64,000 bases of DNA from Xanthoparmelia taractica (Eukaryota; Ascomycota; Lecanoromycetes; Lecanorales; Parmeliaceae): positions 56,373-120,372 of the forward strand of contig JANQBS010000115.1 of assembly GCA_033085395.1 (NCBI GenBank). Direction: 5' to 3'. Made by a program: the position numbers and the translations under genes. The notes below the pieces were generated by a model. That model was not told where the DNA came from, did no database searches, and saw only the letters and a program-made list of their open reading frames with translations. Positions 1 to 12,796 of this stretch are shown in pieces. The first letter of the stretch is position 1, and the number at the start of each line of letters is the position of its first letter.

Positions 1-2578
1 TTACCATTCTTGGGTCAAAAAGGGGAGCCATCCCAGACATTTTGAGCTGGCAGTGCAGCTGAAGCAGCTGGACCTCACCACCGGAAACTGTTAGCTGCAG
101 GTTCTTGATGCATCTGCCGCATGCCGCAGTGACTCATCTTCCTTGTTTCTGCAAACAAGAGTGGACGATGTTGCATTTGAAAGTCAAAAGAGCATTGCCT
201 TGCAACCATAAGAGACCACGGAGAAACTACTTTTGACCGCCCACCCCGAGAAAAAGTCTTGTGATGAGCTTAGGGAGCGTCCCGTTTTGAGACGGAGGGT
301 CAAGCATGCTTTGCCTCGTATGTTTCAAAGGCGGTTTGGACACTCGTCATTTCGCGATGGATCCTTCTTTTGGGCGATAGGGTGAATCCGTGGCTCTGCG
401 ACTGATCGGATTCGTCCCTCGTGCTTATGATGATGATTCTGAAGGAGACAAATCCGAAATATTTTTGTGAGGGAAGAAGATTCAATCCCGAGCGGCTACG
501 GGCGGGGCAAATGGCGAGTGCTGGCACAAACCCAAGGAGGGCTAGGGTGGTCCCCTACTTCTTTCGCGATCTTTTTAATTTTAGGCACCAGTGCATTTGC
601 AACGGGGGGGTGCACTTGTTTGCATTCTTTTTGAAAGAAGCATAAATTCGTTGTTTGGAGGGGAAGGATGACACGTTTTTTTTGCCAGCGATGGTGTGTC
701 TGCTCTGAAAGCGACAACTGAGGCGTGCGTGGCAAAGAATTGAGGATTTCGGGGGTTGGCACAGGAGGCGGGAAGGCCTGAGGATGGAGTGATTTGTGGG
801 CGGTAGCAAATAGGAGACAAATGAATCAAGTGGCCAGCATGTGTGTGTGAGAGGGAGCGCATATAACTACGAAAAAGGAGTGTGATGAAATGACCTCTAG
901 ATCTTGTACCATGCCTTGGAAAATGATTGGAAGAGGTCCGAGAGTTGCATGCACATCAATCAGAGCACGAGCGACTGGAAAACTGTTAGTCTCATGTTGC
1001 TTTTCTAGAATATTTCCTTGTACGAAGTACAGCCGTTTCTTTTTCCCCGCCACCTTTGAACCCCTCCGCCATGAAAACAATCTGATAACGTGATCGAAAG
1101 GGACCCGATAAAATATTATCATCAAAAGATTCCAAGGTTTTGGTTTCAGGAACAATCTTGAATTAATTATTATGATTTGGAAAAAAATAAAATAAAATTA
1201 AGGTGGAGCCATGTGGAATAAAGTACCAAGTAGGTAGAAGTAGGGAAAAGATTAAATGCTGAATTGCTAATACAATAATTGGTTACAGCAAAGCAGAATA
1301 TCTCCGTCACGAGTACATACCCCATCTTTTCTTCAAATCTTTGCCGTGCCGCCGACAGTCGCTACCAACTTTTATCAATTATCAAATCCTTATCCCTTCC
1401 TCTAAGCGCTGCGCTTTACTTCAACGAGTCAAGAGTCATGCCAACCTAGAGCCAGACGATTTGGAAGCAGCCTAAGCAAAAAAGCTGGTGAATTGAATTG
1501 AAGAAAAAAGTGCTGATGAAGGATGTGATTGGTGCAAGTGTGACGAAGCTTGCATCCCGCTCTGACCAATCTCATCCTTGAATGGCCTCACCGTTCCTTG
1601 CATACTAAACTAAGACGTGCATCCAACTGGCTTTTATGCAAATACCCCAGCAATAGTGAACTGTGAAAATGCCCACTACTTCCTTACGCTGCCCAACAAA
1701 CAATGCCCATTCTTCTGCTTCTTCCCCCTTCCCTTCCCTTTCACAAACGGCGTGCATATCTATCTTTTCCCTCCCGGGGGAAAGATCAGTCGGGCTTATG
1801 CATGAGCATGCGGTCGAAGCTATGTATTCGCCTAAAACCCATTCTCCCCCCCGTCTCTCTACTCGAGGAAAAGGGTCCTTAGTTACCCTTTGGTTCCTGC
1901 TTCGTCCCTTTCGCTATTTTTCTCCTCCGCTCCCTTAGAGTCTTAGACTAATATGCTCCTCTCCTCCAGTCCAGTCCAGTAGGACAGCGCAATCTCTTTA
2001 CCATGTGCTATTAATTGCTCATCACAGGGTCCATATTGACCTTGTCCCTCCTTTGAGCCTCTCACGTCCCATCCTTCAAGCGCCAGCTCCTCTTTGGCTT
2101 ACCATTGCCTCTCGTCACCACCCTTGATAGGGCAGATTGCTCCAACGCTCAATCTCCCCAATTGCCCTCAAACCCCTACTTTCGGTTGTTGCAGAAAGCC
2201 TGAAACCTTTATCAATTCTCCTATCCCCTGAAATCATCACTGCCCCTCACATTTGTGCAAGACCGCTTGACCAGCCCTCCTCATGTCACGCATATAGCCC
2301 TTTTCGTGCATGAGGTGGAGCAGCTGGTTTTAGCCGCAAGGTGACTCGCAGCACCTCTGGTTTCAGAACCTCCCCACCCCCCCCCGTCCTTCGCAAGCCT
2401 CGCATCAACTGCTGCAGTTGCGCCTATTGCGGAGACTTTGACAAATACCTGGGTCAGTGCCTCTTATTGGAACCACCGTCACTCAGATCTACCCCACCCT
2501 CACCTGCTGCAAGTCAATGCTCGAGCTCTCCGGCGCTCCCACGCTGCCAGCGCTTCTCTTTGACAGCTCTGAGCTAAT
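1..2578. other. Gene-free left flank and long 5' leader
   Basis: No reading frame here shows a recognisable domain, splice pattern or coding-like composition. The open frames between about 300 and 1150 overlap each other on both strands and look like chance. From about 1690 onward the plus strand becomes pyrimidine-rich (CT-rich tracts at about 1700-1760, 1910-1990 and 2120-2300). This is typical of promoters and 5' leaders in filamentous fungi and fits a long leader for the WD40 gene that starts at 2579. Confidence 0.5.
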
Positions 2579-5500
2579 ATGAGCGAAGCAGACACCGTCT
2601 GCGAGGCCTTCGCCATGTCCGCAGGACAATTGGCAAGGCAGCGCTCTTCCTCCGCTGGGACGAGACCTCCGCTCAGATCTGCGACACCGATAGACCCTCG
2701 TGTCACCGACGTCGACTTCGAAGCATGTGCAGCTACAGCATCCTACTTCGTCTACTCTCAAGGTCCCACGATCATATGCCTTCATCATGATTCCCTAGCG
2801 ATTGAAAGGCGCTTCGATGGCGGCAAGGACGGGCATGAGGAGCCAATAGTATTTCTCTGCGCGGACAATGTCAGTGAACGAGGAGCCGGCAGGTTGGTGG
2901 TTAGCTATGATGCTGGAAAAGTTGCGATTGTGTGGGATCTATTCACGGGGCAACAAGTCGCAAGATTCGGATCATACCATACAATTGGTGCCGCAGCATG
3001 GATGAGAAACGGAAACATCGCCTTTGGTGAGACAGGTATCGTTGGCTGGAAGCCGCTCGGGTACTGACCTGCATGTCACAGGCAATGCGGAGGGCAGCAT
3101 CATTCTATTCCAACCCCAAAATTCTGAGCACATATCAGCGCGCACCATCAATGACCCGATTACCGCTATCGCGCCTGCATGGGACTGCAAGACATACGCG
3201 GTCGGGTGAGTATCTGCACCTTAAAACCAGCATGATGCTAATATTTTCATAGGTACCAGAACGGTTCCATCTTGATCGTGGGGCTTCAACCTTCTTTCAC
3301 GATCCTGCACACCCTTACGACGGCTCGTGCGCCTTCGGCCGTGGCAAATTTGGTATGGCATGCCTCCTCGACAAAGCAAAGGTCGGACATGCTTGCTACG
3401 CAGACTGTCGATGGAGATTTGCGAGTTTGGAGCGTCTCGAAGCCGCCAAACAATGAGGCGCCCAAGACTCTGCGTGTTTTAAAGAGAAGAGACAACGTGG
3501 AGCCAGGGCTACATTGGTGCGCATGGTCAAAGAATGGCAGGATCTTGCAGTATTCTGATGGGTACGTGAGCTATTTTTCTTTCTGTCTAAATTTGTCGAA
3601 TAGTGTGGGAGACTGCGGGGATTGACGTATCTGACAAACGATATAGGGAAACTTGGTCATGGGATGTTAGAACGAAACATGTCACGTGCGAGCCTATACC
3701 GACAGTGGAGGGAGTCCGAGGCGTGGCTTGCTATGGTCCACATGCGACGCTGTTTACACTGGGCCCAAACAACACTGTGCAACAGTATGACACGAATCCT
3801 CCCGCGCTGGCAAAGGAGGTACAATACCATCCAATGGCGCCTCCTCCAGCCCCTAGTACATCAAACCCGGCCCAACGCATTCCCGGTGCGGCACCCCCTG
3901 TTGCTCTTTCTCGTGGCCCCGAAACAGATAGAGGTGCTGTGAGTCTGTCAACCATACAGAGAACTTCGAACGAGATGCAGGCGATAGAGCATGCCCGCCA
4001 GCTGCGCGACGAAATGGCCAGTCCACTTTCATCTACAAGCCGGACTAGCAGAACCGACACGATGAGTACTACATCGTCCAATCGTGCTTACCCAAGGCAT
4101 CTTCCATCCATATCATCCCGGGCTCAAAGCGGGACCACTTTTTCAACCATATCGCCCTCGATGCTTGGTCGGGATAGTCTGTTTTCTGGAACCACGTCAA
4201 TCTACCCGTCGACAGCATCCATGGCCTCCTCGGGACGACGGTCTAAAGGCTCTCGTCTCCGGCAGGAGGTCATTCGGAGCCCTGAACGTTCGTACCTGGA
4301 TCTTTTCCCCCGTTCCAGGATACGATTGGCCAATATGACTTGTGAACAGCCTGAACCTCTTGATCAGGAAAACATGACCTCTGACGACCTCCGGAGACGG
4401 ATGCTTGAGGTGGTGTTCGGATGGAGCGATGATATCGAAGCATTGATCAAGGATGAGCTGCTTCACCAGCAACCGGGATCACAGAGCGCTGTTCTTCTAT
4501 CGAAATGGCTGGGCGATGTCGATTCGGATATGATGACTGCGTCAGGCATGTCCGATAACGTCAGCGAAATCGATTGGATGATGATGGCCCTCAGCAGTAT
4601 GGGCGCTTCCGGTTCGATGAACAAGATGGGTGAAAACATGGTCCAGAGACTCCTCCGGAAAGGTGACTTCCACACCGCAGCTACCATTCTCCTGAGTCTT
4701 GGCGACCGAGAAGATGCAGTTGAAGTTTACGTCTCCCGGAGCTTCTACATGGAAGCAATACTACTGACTTGCTTGGCCTTTCCTACTGATTGGCAGAGGC
4801 AGGCTCATCTGGTACGTCGCTGGGGCGAGTTTGTAGTGGAAAATTCGCAGCAACATCTTGCTATTCGGTGCTTTTCGTGCACTGGAGTTGAGCCGCCAAT
4901 TCCATGGTCGTCCCCCTCACCACGAGCTGTGAACACGCCATCACAAACGCCCCCAGGCATCTCGACCATATTGAGTCCGCCTGTATCACCTCCGGCAGCA
5001 GCTCCGCTTACTCGAATGACGACCAAGAACTCGGCACTGAAAGTAATAACCTCCTTTGACGCTCCGAGCCAGGCTCAATTCAAATTTCCAGGTTTAGCAT
5101 CGACAGACCGGACGCCTACCAACGGCCCGGGGGTCACGCCGATCGCGGAGTCTGCTATCTCGCCAGGAGGGACGCCCGGAGGCTTTGACCGAAGACAGGC
5201 GCGTGGCACGAACAGTCTCGCCGGGAGATTAAACACTCCCGGAGGCTATCATAAGAACAGGCTACCTTCTATTGGAGAAACACCAGTCGACGTTCAATTG
5301 CCTGCTTTTCCTCGACCGAGCCAGCTTCCCACGCCTGACAATTCAGGATCGGATGCTGAGAAGGAGAGAGAAAATTTCTTAAGATCTCAGACTTCAGAGC
5401 CAAAGACGGAGAAAGAAACCGAGGAAGAGCCACCTATACTGCTTAGCTCAGCTCGTTACGATCCTGGAACTCCTGCCACGGGCAAGACTCCGATGACTGC

Positions 5501-7823
5501 TGTTCCACAAACGTCGGTTCGAACGACGATCTTACCTAATCCATCAGAAGAGTCGTTCAGTGCTTTCAAGGAGAAATCAAGGAACCGTAACGGCTCTCGA
5601 GATAGGAAGCCGGATGGACTGCATATTCGCATGCCTTCTCAGGATCAGATTCAGACCACGCATTTCATTTCGTCTGCAGGTATTAGCTCACAGCCTTCGG
5701 AGCATAGAAGATCTAATACATTGAACTTGCTTCACTCCGCTGGACTTTCAACCGGGAGAAGCGATGCAAGGAGCCCCTCGACAAGCAGTCAAAGTTGGGC
5801 CTCCGCGAAGAGCCCAAGTGTTAGTGGACGGAGCATTGATCAATACATTAGCAGCTTGGAAGAAGCCGGTTCTCGCTCACGGAAAACAAAGCACAGATCT
5901 GAGAAGCGCGGAGAGAGTCGCGAAGGTAGACCGCCCAAGTCCCGAAGCAAGCATCGAACCCTCGAACGGTCCGAAGATCGTGGTCGTGATGACCGAAGAT
6001 ATATACGTCCTGCCAAGAGATCTCCGTCTTCGCCAAAACCCATGTCACCAGAAACCTACCTCGAGCCGAACAGTGTAGAGCGCACAAATGGCCAGGTCGC
6101 CGAGGTCCGCTCACCGGGTTCGGAGGATAGGTACAATCGAGATGACAGCCGTCAGCCCAAAAATGCCTCCAAAATCCGATCTGGATCCAAGGCGTCAGAT
6201 TATTCTCATCGGACCGTCCGGCATAGGTCGCCTGAAGGGGTCTACGACAGCAATCTAGGCAGTGAGGCTAGTTTCGGCCGCAGCAAAGCGAGCAGCCGTC
6301 AACCAAGTCCGCGGGGATTGCTTGATCCGAATGGTCGTGGTAGGAGTAAATCCAAGAACAAGGGTTCTATCGCGAGGTCTCCGTCTTCTCCACTGCCCAT
6401 GTCAATGTCGCCCCAAGCCCAGTTTTATCAGGCGAGTGACGAAGATGACGACCCCTTTCGGATTGTCGAGGCAAATCGCCAGCGTCTGAGGTCTAGGCAC
6501 CGAAGCGGAAGTCGAAGACCACGCGAGCGTGGCACTTCTTCGCGACGGGAGAAATCTCCAGACCGCAGGCGAGCCCATGAAGGATACCACCTTCGCGTCC
6601 CGGATAGTGATGACTTGAGGCAGCAGCCCAGATCTGCTGTCGAAGCTCGTCGGACATCTGGAGATCAAATGTTAGGCGATGTCCAAGAACCGAAACTGGA
6701 GCGCCAAAAATCTGCAAGGACCCAAAAGAAGGAAATAGCGGCACGCGAGCTTGAAGCGCGTCGAGAGTCATTGCTTCGAAATCCTGAGGCACCGCCAATT
6801 CTTCATCCTGACGAAGTCAGCAATGCTAGGCCAAGTCCGCCTTATCGCGCACAAACGGATCTCAGCAACACTCCAACATCGTGGAATCCCGTGGTATCCC
6901 AATATGAATCTCGCAAATTTCCAGTTACACCAGTGGCAATGGACAACGGTGAATTTAGTAACCGAGCTGCAAGCGTTGGTCCATATGGCCTGCCTGCTAC
7001 CCCACGAGCTATGCGCCATCCAAGATACGACAAGCATGAGAACATACCAGCTGTACCAGAGGTTCCCGAAAGCGTGCAGCCTGGGCCCGAGATGTACTAT
7101 ACTGGCCATCCCATGCGGGAATTCCCACGCTCAATGTCTGCTCCCGTTCCTGACCAGCATCCACCCATGCCAGTTGACTTGCCCACTCATCCCGCTTTCC
7201 ATAAAGCCATACGTGGCAAACGTTCAAACTTCTCACCTTTAGGCGACATTGGTCAACATCGACAGAAGCGATCCAGTGGCTCTCCATCAGCGACGCATGC
7301 TCCATTCACTGCTGGCATCGACGAAACACTTCATGCTGCCGACTCGGGGGTTCAGATAGTCAGTGTCGACGACCCTCCTCTGTTGCCAGAGTTGCAGCAT
7401 CTTTCGATGCCTCCCCCACCGCCGCCGCCACCGCCTCCTGGCGCGTTCCCATATCGCAACGATCCAGAGTCAAGCTCCCTGAGCAGCAACAGCAACGTCG
7501 GCGTGATCAAGATGGTCCTTGAAAATGAGCCCGAGGACGAAGCGAATGTGATTGAAGTGCCTCCACCTCCTCCCCCCGAAATGATCAGTATGCGCAACAC
7601 TCGATCGCCTCCTATCGGGACCACAGCCTCTCCACCGCCTTCGTTGAGCCGTTCAGGCTCAGCTGGTCGTCATCACCGGGGTCGCAGCGACAACTTCAAG
7701 AACGGCATCAAGGGCATCACGGATCGTCTGAGGAGCACGAGTCGAGGACGAAACACCAAGTCTCCGGAGCAAGTCGTCAACACGCCGTCACCGTATGAAA
7801 GCGTGCCGCCGCTATACTTTTAG
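2579..7823 (+). CDS. WD40-repeat protein with helical middle and long disordered tail
   Basis: Four exons can be joined in one frame: 2579-3026, 3082-3205, 3253-3561 and 3647-7823 (1685 aa). The first three introns have GTGAGA, GTGAGT and GTACGT donors, and the first contains a CTGAC branch site. Splicing restores WD40-like strands such as IVWDLFTGQQVARFG, NAEGSIILFQPQ and ETWSWDVRT within the first 350 residues. Residues about 538-700 are predicted-helical (DDLRRRMLEVVFGW onward), reminiscent of the alpha-solenoid that follows propellers in trafficking and scaffold proteins. The remainder is Ser/Arg/Pro-rich and disordered, with RS-like patches and a poly-proline run near residue 1547. No enzyme motif is seen. 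A scaffold role is inference only; the exact family is not recognised. The start is the first ATG of the open frame; an upstream exon cannot be excluded. Confidence 0.85.
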
Positions 7824-8315
7824 GCCTATAATCACAAAGTATGGCCAGCGTCCTTGTGCTACAGCATATGTCCGATACTTCAATCTACGAGCCTCTGCAC
7901 TCCCATCACAACTCAGCATTTTGTTTTTTTCGGATCCTCTACTACATCTTATCAAGCATCGGTATTCCTCTCACGATTCACGAACAACCGACAATCCTTT
8001 CAATCCTGTAATGACTGCACGATTATCTGGTCTTCTCCTTCCGGTCACATAATTCCCACAAATCCGATCAATGTGGCACGCAAAGCAAAGCAAAGTAGCC
8101 TGGATCAGACGTTTCCCCCCCCCCTTGTTGATTGCACAGCGATGGCGTCCTTGTATACCTCTTCTTTACTCTCTTTCATGCAACTCCGGAGCGATTAAAA
8201 GTCGGTGGTTTGGTGGAAAAGTTGGGAGGGCGTGTGGTTTGTTTTGATGGATGTTGTGGACAACACTTACTTCTACACTCTTTTTGCATTGGCATGGGAT
8301 CTGGGGTTAGCGTGT

Positions 8316-8348
8316 CCCCCCCCCCCCTTTTTTTTTTTTTTTTTTTTT
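8316..8348 (+). repeat. Homopolymer C12-T21 tract
   Basis: Twelve C followed by twenty-one T on the plus strand, in a T-rich stretch that runs to about 8410. The exact length should be treated as uncertain because homopolymers assemble poorly. Confidence 0.9.
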
Positions 8349-8515
8349 CCCCCACCTTCTGCCTTTTCTTTTTGTATCTTTTCTTTTCTTTTTTTTTTTC
8401 TTCCTTTTTTCATCATTCATCAGATACAGATAGCTTTGGCCGCGAGGCCTGTAACGTGTATGTATTTATGGTGTGCTGTGTGCTCTCTGTGTGTGCTGCT
8501 GCGTGTTGTGTGTGG

Positions 8516-8538
8516 GATTGATTGATTGATTGATTGAT
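8516..8538 (+). repeat. (GATT)n microsatellite
   Basis: More than five tandem GATT units, ending in GATGG. It lies in the gene-free region downstream of the WD40 gene. Confidence 0.9.
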
Positions 8539-9374
8539 GGATGGGTTGGATAAAGTAGCAGCAAGTCAAGGTAGCTAGATGATCGTGTAGTTGTCTCTGT
8601 GTGTTGTGTGTTGGGGGGGGCTGCCTTACTCACTCATATGATTATATTATTATCCACGAGGAACCAAGTACTTTTGTTGCGTATTTATCGTGTGTGATGC
8701 TTCACTTGCATGCCTGGCTTGTGGTTCAAGGAGGTGGGGAGGATGGGATTTGACCTGCCTACGTTGTGTGGTTTTTGGGGATTGTGGAGGATGAAGGGTG
8801 CGCATTGCAAGATATTGCTTTTGCTACTTTGCTACTTTGCTTCGTTTCTGCTGGGGAGGAAGGAGATTTTATTATTGTGTGTTGGAAGTATGTTCTGCCA
8901 AATGAGGGCATAACAGTTTAGTTACTAGCTAACTACATCTCTCTTCCTCTTCCTCTTCCTCTTCTTTTTTTTTATCAAGTTACTTTCCAGCTTGATCTAG
9001 TACTTCCTACGTCGCTACTCTCTACTTTGCTTTCTCCTCTCTGCAGTTGGCTGCCTGCTTGCCGGCGAACACCGTCTCCCCGTCTCCTTGTCTGCCTGCC
9101 CGTCTCTGTGTCCAGGGTAAGATCCATCCATCGCTATATTGTATGCATGTGTGTTGTATGTTCGTGACGATTGTATTCCTTCCTCCCTAGCACTCTTCCT
9201 GGCTCTCGACAAAATGAAAAGTGAAAGGGAGAGAAACGGGGAAGCGAAAGCGAGAGTGAAATTGAAAGCCAAAGCCAAAGCCAAAGCGTGGTGGTTTGCC
9301 CTGGGTATTTTTTGGGTTCTTTTTTGACATGTCCACCATCTTAGACAGAGGAGGGAAGGAGTGCTTGGGAGATG

Positions 9375-9545
9375 GTGGGGTGTCCGCTCTGTGGGGGTGT
9401 GGAGTGGGATGGGGCGGGAGCGGATGGGAGGGGGTGGGATGTTGAGTGTTTGAGGGGGAAATGGAAGAATTGTGAGGGGGTAGAATGGGATGTGAGGGGA
9501 TAGGATGTGGGATGCGGCAGGAATCGTGAGGGGATAGGGTGGGCT
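9375..9545 (+). repeat. G-rich degenerate minisatellite, possible G-quadruplex former
   Basis: The plus strand is a run of short G tracts (GGGGTG, GGGATG, GAGGGG) separated by one to seven bases, loosely repeating GTGAGGGGATAGGATG-like units. Four or more G3+ tracts occur within short distance several times, which meets the usual quadruplex pattern. A regulatory role is not shown. Confidence 0.6.
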
Positions 9546-12500
9546 AGGATGTCGTGTACACGCACGCACGTACTCTCGTAGTCCGGCAGAGTATCTCCAG
9601 GCGCTGTATCTGTATCTGTATCTGTATATGTATAGGTGCTCTTCGTTCTGAAGCTGAGGGTGGGGCTGGCGGGCTCTGATGGCTTGGAGCTTCCTTCCTT
9701 CCTTACTTCCTTGTTGGCTTTCGTGGTTATTCTTCCGCTTTGAAGAGGATGTTCACGCTCTGTTTAGGAGGGAGGCGTGAGGTCTTTGTTACACCACTGT
9801 GACCGAGCGCGAATGTTGGGTTTGGAGGGGTGGATTTTGCTTTGGCAGGATCGATGGCACTGGTATGGTACGGGGAGGGGGAGAGGGTGTATGGGTGGGG
9901 TGTTTGGGTGGGAGATGTGGTGGCTTTTAGATAGCTGCTATATTTTCTTTGTACATCCTCTCTTCTTCTTCTCTTTTTTGGTCTGCAGTACCGCTTGTAG
10001 GAATCCCGACGCTTCGTAGGGCAAAGTAGAGAGGGCGTGCGAGGAGATGGAGGCAGGGTTTGGAAGGGTCGTGGATCGGTAGGAGTAGGGGAGAAGATGG
10101 AGGATAATGTTCTGGCTAGAGGTGTGAGGCCTGAGGGTCCGGTACGCTGGTACTTTGTGCTAGGTGGGGAGGGTGTGGATGATTGCGTTAGTGGGATCTG
10201 GATGTATGGGTAGGTGACTTGGTGGGCGAGATTGTATCTGAGGTTTTCGGCTACTTTACTAAGGAGAACTCATACGTTGCAGTAATCAAAAGTATGTGGG
10301 ATTAATGACCTTGCATTGCTCATACTATCTGCTTTGCCTATATACATTTCATCCGTCTGATGAGCCCAGAACTCACTATCCGATATTCCCTCTCATCTCA
10401 CTACCAGACGCCCAAAAGCCAAGGAAGGTCAGGAATGTGTAGTGTAAGGGGGCCCGTCAGGCTTCCTCCAACACCCGCCAGGCCCAGCCGACCGAAGCCA
10501 GACACCGAACCTGGCCGAGATCATCGCCAACTCTCATCCGCTGGAGAGCGGTTCCCCCGAAGAGGAAGCGAGAGTGTAGAGAAGCTCACTCTTGGGCGCT
10601 GGGGATATAACTCATCAGCCGGGTTGGAGATTCTGTGGCTACTTTGAGTAACTCAGAAGAGGCTGTTGAGAACGTGGTCAGCGAGTGAAGACCCAAGTAG
10701 GTGAATTAAAAAGTTGGGGGAGAATTTTTCACTCTCAGAGGAAGATGTGCGGAGGAGGCGAGACTTACACGTTTACTATAGAATTGATTCTATGAAGTAA
10801 ACTGCGCGTATGTCAGTATCTCATCTGCTGTTAGGGGGTGGGATGTGAAGGCGTACGTCGACATGAAGATCAAAAAATTCGGAGCACGAGAATAATTTAT
10901 GGCTGCGTGTTCGCGCTAGCCGCTAGCGTGGCACTTTTCCTACCCGGTTCTCGCTTAGATGTTTTAGGAAAATCCAAAGTGAAAAACCTTCTCACTCTCC
11001 TTTTGAGCAGGATTCAATCCAAACCTCGATCCTCTCAGTGTATCCCAGGTAATACACATGCTACGGCCGCAGATACAAAGAGTGTTGATGTGATCTACCG
11101 CTCGGTGGAATGATTTTGTCCCATTAAACGCAGTTGAAGGGTCCATGAAGCAGTCTCCAACTCACGAGAGCGATGGCCTGCTTCATGTGGATCAGAGTCA
11201 ATCGTGTCCCCATTAACGCTGATTTGGAGTTTTTACCGTTGGGGTATATTTCCCTTTTGCCTTGGCCAACTGCCAGAAAGGTTTAGAGTAGCATCTACAG
11301 CTATCTAAGGCCTACTCTACCGTCAGAATATCTCCTTCCCATACGTGCTCTCACAGTCTTCCTGGTGGCCCAGTCTTTGACACCTGAACCTGAAGCAACA
11401 TGCGTGATATTGAAGCAATCTCCCGGTGCAATATACTTGCTTCACAATCCAGTTACTGCCTCAGTATAAAGAAAATGAGTCCACGATGAGGATGGTGGCA
11501 CTTAGAAGTCTCCACCAGAGTTACATTAGCCTCTGTCCTCTTACATGGTGTGTCTTCTCGCTCCATCTTCTTTGGGGCTTTCATTTCTCGCTCGGCGTGA
11601 CTATATATCTTCTTGAGAAGTTACGCAACTGGGTTTGGGACAGTCACTCTATGTACTCGAATTGTACGTTTCAGTGCACCCAGTAGCCCGGAGATGATTG
11701 CAGTAGTGATACGAAATGCCTATACGAGGTCCACTGGAAACAATATCAACTCTCTCCAAGACAAGGTCATGACAATGGGTTCTGGCGGAGTCTCAGAAAG
11801 TCAAGATGGAGCAAGCAAGGTCTAGTGACGAGATAGGGATGGGCAGACTACTACCGCCAGAGTAGGAGTGAGCACTGATCTATCGTCGAGCATACTTCAA
11901 CCCTTCGCTCCCTGCTCTCAGCATTCTTTATCATCATATATCACACGGCATATCTCAACATCATCTCATTGAATACCCCACCACGCCTTTCCTCCTCAGT
12001 TGTTTGTTTGACAAGCTATCTCATAGGTTCGCGATCTAAAGCACATCTGAAAAAGGTTGTCGTAGATTCATAGAAAACTTCAAAGCATGCGTGTCGCTTT
12101 TCTGACCTTGTTGCTTACGCGCCGGTTGATCATGGCGGTATCAAACCCTTACTGTCCGAACAAGTAACAAGCCCTAACTATTACGTTCAGCGTATAGAAG
12201 GCTCCCTGGCTAGCAACGGTGTATATCCGTATACGTTCAAGGTTTGATGAAGATAGTGTCGAGGAGAGATAGGTCTACGAATTCGAGATTCTACATAAGA
12301 GGTTTCATTGCTAGGTTTCGAACTACGACTTCTCGTGTGGATGTTTTCGCTTTACTGTTCTGCTTTGATTTGTAATTTGAATTCATATCGACTCCGAACT
12401 TCTAGGCTTTGCTGGCTGCAATGGACGAACGTGGCTCAACAGGAAAGAACTTTTGGGCCGTTCGGAGAGTTGCTCTTGCGGGAGACGAGGATGCGTCAAT

Positions 12501-12796
12501 ATGGGAGGCTATACACCAATGTTATTGCCTCGAGAGCAGAACCCTGTCCCTTGAGTCCGAGCACGACCGGAATTCTATCAGTATAGTCAAATAAGAAATG
12601 GAGAGTCATCCGACAGTATTCCGATCTGGCAACTGCGTACTTGGAAGAAAGTATTTTGACCGAGGAGATCGAGGAGAGAAATGTTAAAACCCTGCTCTCT
12701 CCCAAAAGTTTCCCAAATCTTTCTTTTATCCTCTCCTCACCTTGAGCAACAGACCTGCATTCTTACCTAACACAACACCACAGTTCTCCACCCAGA

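Larger units (their letters stand above)
7824..12796. other. About 5 kb without a supportable gene
   Basis: The stretch begins with the probable 3' UTR of the WD40 gene. It then becomes strongly biased: T- and GT-rich at 8200-8700, G-rich at 9350-10,250 and mixed after that. Open frames such as minus 9015-9569 are low-complexity translations of the G-rich tract. A signal-peptide-like start at 12,087 and a 61-codon plus frame at 12,409-12,594 could not be spliced into a convincing gene. The length is unusual beside the 0.3-1.5 kb gaps elsewhere in the window. A non-coding RNA, a long regulatory region or an unrecognised gene of short exons are all possible. Confidence 0.5.

Noticed and set aside
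300..1155. Several overlapping frames on both strands
   Set aside because: They overlap each other in different frames, lack any motif and have random-looking composition.
9015..9569. 184-codon minus frame
   Set aside because: A Pro/Ser/Leu-rich translation of the G-rich minisatellite; no domain, no splice logic, composition dictated by the repeat.
12087..12164. Signal-peptide-like start (MRVAFLTLLLTRRLIMAVSN) followed by a stop
   Set aside because: The possible donor and acceptor downstream lead only to stops; no continuing secreted protein could be assembled.
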